A stretch of 8,357 nt of DNA, taken from positions 1 through 8,357 of the forward strand of contig JASLZV010000064.1 in the NCBI GenBank assembly GCA_030754715.1, given 5' to 3'. Numbering within the stretch: position 1 is the stretch's first letter; the number at the start of each line of letters is the position of its first letter. Source of the stretch: Phycisphaerae bacterium (GTDB lineage Bacteria > Planctomycetota > Phycisphaerae > SM23-33). A program made the translations under genes and the position numbers. The notes beneath the pieces are model-generated. The model did no database searches and was not told where the DNA came from. It worked only from the letters and a program-made list of their open reading frames with translations. Below, piece by piece: positions 6,161-8,357 of the stretch.

Positions 6161-6574
6161 TCACGTGGGGGTACGAACGCCTTGAGGGATGGGGATGATT
6201 TTTCCCCGGCGGTTGACGCAGGCCAGGGTCGTTTCGGCTGTGGTCAGCAGTTCCGGCGAGCCGGAGGCGGAGGCGCGGTTGAGTTCATACACGTGGTCGA
6301 TTCGAGCCTGTCCCGTCTTTGTTACGCGCGTAGTAAGCGTCAGCAGGTCGTCGTAGTGGGCGGCTGAGCGGAACCTGGCCGAGCATTTGGCTATCACGAA
6401 AAACACCCCCTGTTGCTCCAGATCGCGATAACATAACCCTTGTGCCCGCAGCAGTTCCGTGCGACCCATCTCGAAATAGACCCAGTAGCGGCTGTGGTGC
6501 AGCGCGCCGGCCTGATCGACCTCCGCGTAGCGGACGCGGATTTGAATGTCACACGATCGGACCGGGTCGCTCAT
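6161..6574 (-). CDS. Hotdog-fold acyl-CoA thioesterase, YbgC/4HBT family
   Basis: This is a 137-residue single-domain hotdog protein. The N-terminal signature VRYAEVDQAGALHHSRYWVYFEMGR (starting at residue 14) matches the YbgC/4-hydroxybenzoyl-CoA thioesterase pattern, with Asp20 as the catalytic acid and His27 at the position of the conserved histidine in YbgC. TLTTRVTKTGQARIDHVYEL and AETTLACVNRRGKIIPIP are the later strands typical of this fold. It probably hydrolyses an acyl-CoA in the cytoplasm, but the acyl group cannot be read from the sequence. The neighbours are not tol-pal genes, so an E. coli ybgC-like role is not indicated. It lies 93 bp downstream of the secreted-protein gene on the same strand and may be co-transcribed with it, although a strong hairpin lies in that gap. 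A GGAAC 3-4 bases before the ATG is a weak ribosome binding site. Confidence 0.88.
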   Translation of the reverse strand: MSDPVRSCDIQIRVRYAEVDQAGALHHSRYWVYFEMGRTELLRAQGLCYRDLEQQGVFFVIAKCSARFRSAAHYDDLLTLTTRVTKTGQARIDHVYELNRASASGSPELLTTAETTLACVNRRGKIIPIPQGVRTPT

Positions 6575-6631
6575 TGGTTCCAGTTGTTCCTAAACCGCGG
6601 CGGGGCGAGGTGGAATGATGAAGCGTTTTGG

Positions 6632-6659
6632 CCTCCCGCCGGCTGCACGCGGTGGGAGG
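6632..6659. terminator. Strong hairpin between the secreted-protein and thioesterase genes
   Basis: CCTCCCGCCG (6632-6641) pairs with CGGTGGGAGG (6650-6659) over ten base pairs, one of them G-U, around an 8-base loop. On the minus strand it begins 8 bases after the stop codon of the upstream gene, where a terminator or processing hairpin is expected. No T-run follows it on that strand (the sequence reads CCAAAACG), so it is not a canonical intrinsic terminator. It could protect the upstream mRNA 3' end or attenuate transcription into the thioesterase gene. Confidence 0.4.
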
Positions 6660-6667
6660 TTCGCACT

Positions 6668-7897
6668 TTACGGACCGATGGCTTCCGACTCGACGCGGGG
6701 CTTCTTGGCGACCTTCAGTCGGATCCGGTTGGCCGTTATTTCCTTGACCTCAAGGCTGGTAACTTTCAGTTCGGTAAGCCTTTCCGCGAGATTCTCATTG
6801 GTATAGCGGTATTCGACGTCGATGTTGGCGACCGCATCGGTGATTTCACGCAGGCGCAGGGCCTGGAGGCCGCGAACTTTATCCAACTCGGCCTTGAAGC
6901 GCTTCCAGGTGGTGAAGTCCATGCCGTCGATGTTGAGTTGGACGGTTCTCGAGACGTTCGCCCTCCTGCGCCACGCGCCGGCGATGGCTTCGAGTATCTT
7001 GGGGGCCGAGTCCTCGGTCAGTTTGGCCAGGGCCTTCAGTTCGCCCGCGCCGCGATGAAGCGTGGTGATCGTCGCGTTGTAATTCTTGGATACAAGAATG
7101 CGGGCCGAATCGGTCTGGATCGCCCGGATGTTCAAGGTGGCTACAAACTGGTACATGGTCGTCTCGGCTACAACGAGCGTCCTGCTGTACCTGGACGTCG
7201 CGCGCCCGGTGACGACCACGTCGGCTTTGAATTGCGCCCCAATCACCGCGATGGCCTTGGTGTCGTCCTTGATGTTGGCCAGCATGATGTCGCGCTTGGA
7301 AACCTTTTTGGCCATCTTGCGATCCATCAGAACGATGTTCTTGGACAGGAAAAAGTCCTCCACTTTGCTTTGAACGGTTCCGGGTCCTCCCAGCATCCAG
7401 CGGGGCCGACCGTCGACCCACCGGATGGCCTCGACAATGGCGATGACTACGCGGGGGTTGTTGGCCTGGTTGACCGTGTGGGCAATGTTGGACCATTTAT
7501 GCGAGAACTTCCGCGTCGAGACCCGCGCGCGGACGCGCACAAACGTGAGCCCTGCATCTTGATCCTTCCGGACCTTCAGCACCTTGTGCTCGATGACGTA
7601 CCCGGTGGTGTCCTCCAGGACCTTGTCGTAGATGGCCTGGTAGTTTTCGGTCTTCGTCTGGGCCTGAATGAACGTTCCGCACACCTGCTTGACGGCCTTC
7701 CGCAGCGCCTGGGCAACGGCTTCGTCCTTGGCCTTGAGGTCCAGCCCGGCCGCCGCCTCGGAGACCGTGACCCACCTGTCCACCGGGCTGTCCGGTCGGG
7801 GCGCCTGGGCGGTCGCGGGCGGGCAGAGGACCCATGCTAGGGAAACCAGCACTGCGGCGGATTTCCAGTGAGCAATTCGTATTCCGGTGTCGTGCAT
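6668..7897 (-). CDS. Secreted protein with LPP20/FlgT-like N-terminal domain
   Basis: The function is not established. The frame is open from 8113, but the ATG at 7897 is chosen because it begins a clear signal peptide: residues 1-32, hydrophobic core SAAVLVSLAWVLC, likely cleavage after ATAQA. The lone Cys25 lacks a proper lipobox. The mature part of this 409-residue protein has three recognisable parts. About residues 38-145 (AKDEAVAQALRKAVKQVCG, then Y..IYDKVLEDTTGYV and a V.VRARVS strand) resemble LPP20/FlgT N-terminal domains. About 160-290 (VVIAIVEAI, FFLSKNIVLMDRK, IAVIGAQFKADVVVTGRA) resemble the CsgG/TolB-like middle domain. About 325-405 form a last alpha/beta module with alternating strands. 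Such proteins act at the outer envelope, for example in flagellar-base assembly, but no flagellar gene is visible here. Its own promoter is proposed at 7963-7990. The thioesterase gene follows 93 bp downstream. Confidence 0.75.
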   Translation of the reverse strand: MHDTGIRIAHWKSAAVLVSLAWVLCPPATAQAPRPDSPVDRWVTVSEAAAGLDLKAKDEAVAQALRKAVKQVCGTFIQAQTKTENYQAIYDKVLEDTTGYVIEHKVLKVRKDQDAGLTFVRVRARVSTRKFSHKWSNIAHTVNQANNPRVVIAIVEAIRWVDGRPRWMLGGPGTVQSKVEDFFLSKNIVLMDRKMAKKVSKRDIMLANIKDDTKAIAVIGAQFKADVVVTGRATSRYSRTLVVAETTMYQFVATLNIRAIQTDSARILVSKNYNATITTLHRGAGELKALAKLTEDSAPKILEAIAGAWRRRANVSRTVQLNIDGMDFTTWKRFKAELDKVRGLQALRLREITDAVANIDVEYRYTNENLAERLTELKVTSLEVKEITANRIRLKVAKKPRVESEAIGP

Positions 7898-7932
7898 TGC
7901 GGTTTCTTCTATAAGAACGTAAAGGAAATTCT

Positions 7933-7947
7933 TGTCACGATTTGACA
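7933..7947. promoter_or_regulatory. Palindrome TGTCA-N5-TGACA near the predicted transcription start
   Basis: TGTCA (7933-7937) and TGACA (7943-7947) form a perfect inverted repeat with a 5-base spacer. It lies just inside the transcript expected from the minus-strand promoter at 7963-7990 (start near 7956), a position where a bound repressor would block transcription. It is not a good CRP (TGTGA-N6-TCACA) or FNR (TTGAT-N4-ATCAA) site. The arms are only 5 bp, so chance is possible. Confidence 0.3.
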
Positions 7948-7962
7948 CGAAAGCTTCAGTCG

Positions 7963-7990
7963 ATTGTAGACCCGGAGCCCGGCAAGTCAA
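7963..7990 (-). promoter_or_regulatory. Sigma-70-type promoter for the secreted-protein gene
   Basis: On the minus strand TTGACT (7990-7985) is followed after 16 bases by TACAAT (7968-7963). Each hexamer matches the sigma-70 consensus at five of six positions. Transcription would start near 7956, leaving a leader of about 60 bases before the ATG at 7897. This also supports 7897 over the upstream starts in the same frame, since those would lie outside the transcript. Confidence 0.6.
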
Positions 7991-8029
7991 GCGCGGCTGG
8001 CGGTTCGTCCGATACATCAAGGGGCACGC

Positions 8030-8049
8030 CGCGAGATGAGAATCTCGCG
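8030..8049. other. Perfect 8-bp hairpin with GAGA loop
   Basis: CGCGAGAT (8030-8037) pairs perfectly with ATCTCGCG (8042-8049) around GAGA, a GNRA-type tetraloop. It lies in the divergent intergenic region, upstream of the proposed rpsU promoter and about 40 bp upstream of the minus-strand -35 box. No T-run follows on either strand, so it does not look like an intrinsic terminator of either neighbour. It could be a regulator's operator or part of an unannotated small transcript. Confidence 0.45.
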
Positions 8050-8067
8050 AGGATAGACTGATAGCCC

Positions 8068-8095
8068 TTGCTATATTCGACCGAAACCCTATCAT
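8068..8095 (+). promoter_or_regulatory. Candidate promoter for rpsU
   Basis: TTGCTA (8068-8073, four of six matches to the -35 consensus) and TATCAT (8090-8095, five of six to the -10 consensus) are separated by 16 bases. The transcript would begin near 8102, with a leader of about 65 bases before the rpsU ATG at 8167. Confidence 0.45.
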
Positions 8096-8166
8096 TGGCG
8101 CGATGTAATGCACGTGGTATGAGCCGCTTGGCGGACATCCAACCAGAAAGGATACGTGATCGGAGT

Positions 8167-8346
8167 ATGATTAAGGTTAAAACCAGGGGACGCGAGCCGA
8201 TTGACATAATGATCAAGCGCTTCAGGAAGATGTGTGAGAAAGAAGGGCTTGTCAGAGACGTCAAGCGCAAGAGTTACTACGAGAAGCCCTCCGAACGTCG
8301 CCGTCGCCGCAAGCGCAAGAGCCTTAAGCGTATCAGCATGGTGTAG
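8167..8346 (+). CDS. rpsU: Ribosomal protein S21 (bS21)
   Basis: bS21 is a small, very basic protein of the 30S subunit that sits near the 3' end of 16S rRNA and helps initiation on mRNAs. The 59-residue product starts MIKVKTRGREPID, the usual N-terminus of S21. KRFRKMCEKEGLV and the signature RKSYYEKPSERRRRRKRKS follow, ending in a lysine/arginine-rich tail. The frame is open 33 codons further upstream, but the family starts at this Met, so 8167 is preferred. CGGAG lies only one base before the ATG and GAAAGGA (8146-8152) lies 14 bases before it; neither spacing is ideal. It is transcribed divergently from the secreted-protein gene, behind its own candidate promoter. Confidence 0.94.
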   Translation: MIKVKTRGREPIDIMIKRFRKMCEKEGLVRDVKRKSYYEKPSERRRRRKRKSLKRISMV

Positions 8347-8357
8347 CACCGCCGGTG

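Noticed and set aside
6440..7840. 466-codon open frame on the plus strand
   Set aside because: It is antisense to the secreted-protein gene and the thioesterase gene, has no recognisable domain, and has the composition of a shadow frame in GC-rich DNA. The minus-strand frame has a signal peptide, a promoter and family-like patterns.
7898..8113. N-terminal extension of the secreted protein starting at 8113
   Set aside because: It would place a clear signal peptide in the middle of the protein and needs transcription to begin upstream of the best promoter.
8103..8122. Start-stop and five-codon upstream ORFs in the rpsU leader (ATGTAATG, then a short frame ending TGA)
   Set aside because: Tiny frames of this kind are expected by chance and none has a ribosome binding site.

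Overview
The window is about 8.4 kb of GC-rich bacterial DNA with dense, ordinary gene packing. I see no phage genes, transposase, CRISPR array, tRNA or rRNA. The most distinctive content is the distal end of an Rnf operon in the order rnfG-rnfE-rnfA-rnfB. This matches the rnfCDGEAB arrangement of many anaerobes rather than the rsxABCDGE order of E. coli. rnfC and rnfD would lie upstream, outside the window. The organism is probably a free-living, mostly anaerobic, Gram-negative-type bacterium: it has a signal-peptide protein resembling outer-membrane or flagellar-assembly accessory proteins. GC content, gene order and this envelope protein would suit a Planctomycetota/PVC-type lineage, but that is a guess from style, not a demonstrated placement.

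Region by region. Positions 2-2970 (+) hold rnfG (5'-truncated by the window edge), rnfE, rnfA and rnfB. Together these encode part of the membrane ferredoxin:NAD+ oxidoreductase that couples electron transfer to Na+ or H+ translocation. Positions 2989-3819 (+) encode a membrane-anchored alpha/beta hydrolase of the Bem46/ABHD13 type, preceded by a perfect TATAAT placed as expected for a leaderless mRNA. Positions 3752-5290 (-) hold queF followed by apbE; the apbE tail overlaps the hydrolase end antisense. ApbE is the flavin transferase that attaches FMN to RnfG and RnfD, so the rnf operon and its maturation enzyme lie side by side although on opposite strands. Positions 5391-6104 (+) encode QueC, divergent from queF, so two queuosine-precursor enzymes (QueC makes preQ0, QueF reduces it to preQ1) share a 100-bp intergenic region containing a perfect inverted repeat. 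Positions 6161-7897 (-) hold a hotdog acyl-CoA thioesterase and, upstream of it, a secreted protein with an LPP20/FlgT-like N-terminus. A 269-bp divergent intergenic region with recognisable promoters separates this from rpsU (ribosomal protein S21) at 8167-8346 (+).

The most unusual sequence features are in the Rnf genes. RnfG carries an internal in-frame tandem duplication of about 37 residues (111 bp, about 80% nucleotide identity over 108 compared positions). RnfE and RnfA carry extra cysteines beside the conserved cysteines of the intramembrane [2Fe-2S] site, including one at the equivalent position in both paralogues. A 17-codon micro-ORF is linked by overlapping stop/start codons to both rnfA and rnfB. 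No wholly new system is evident; these are variations on a known complex.
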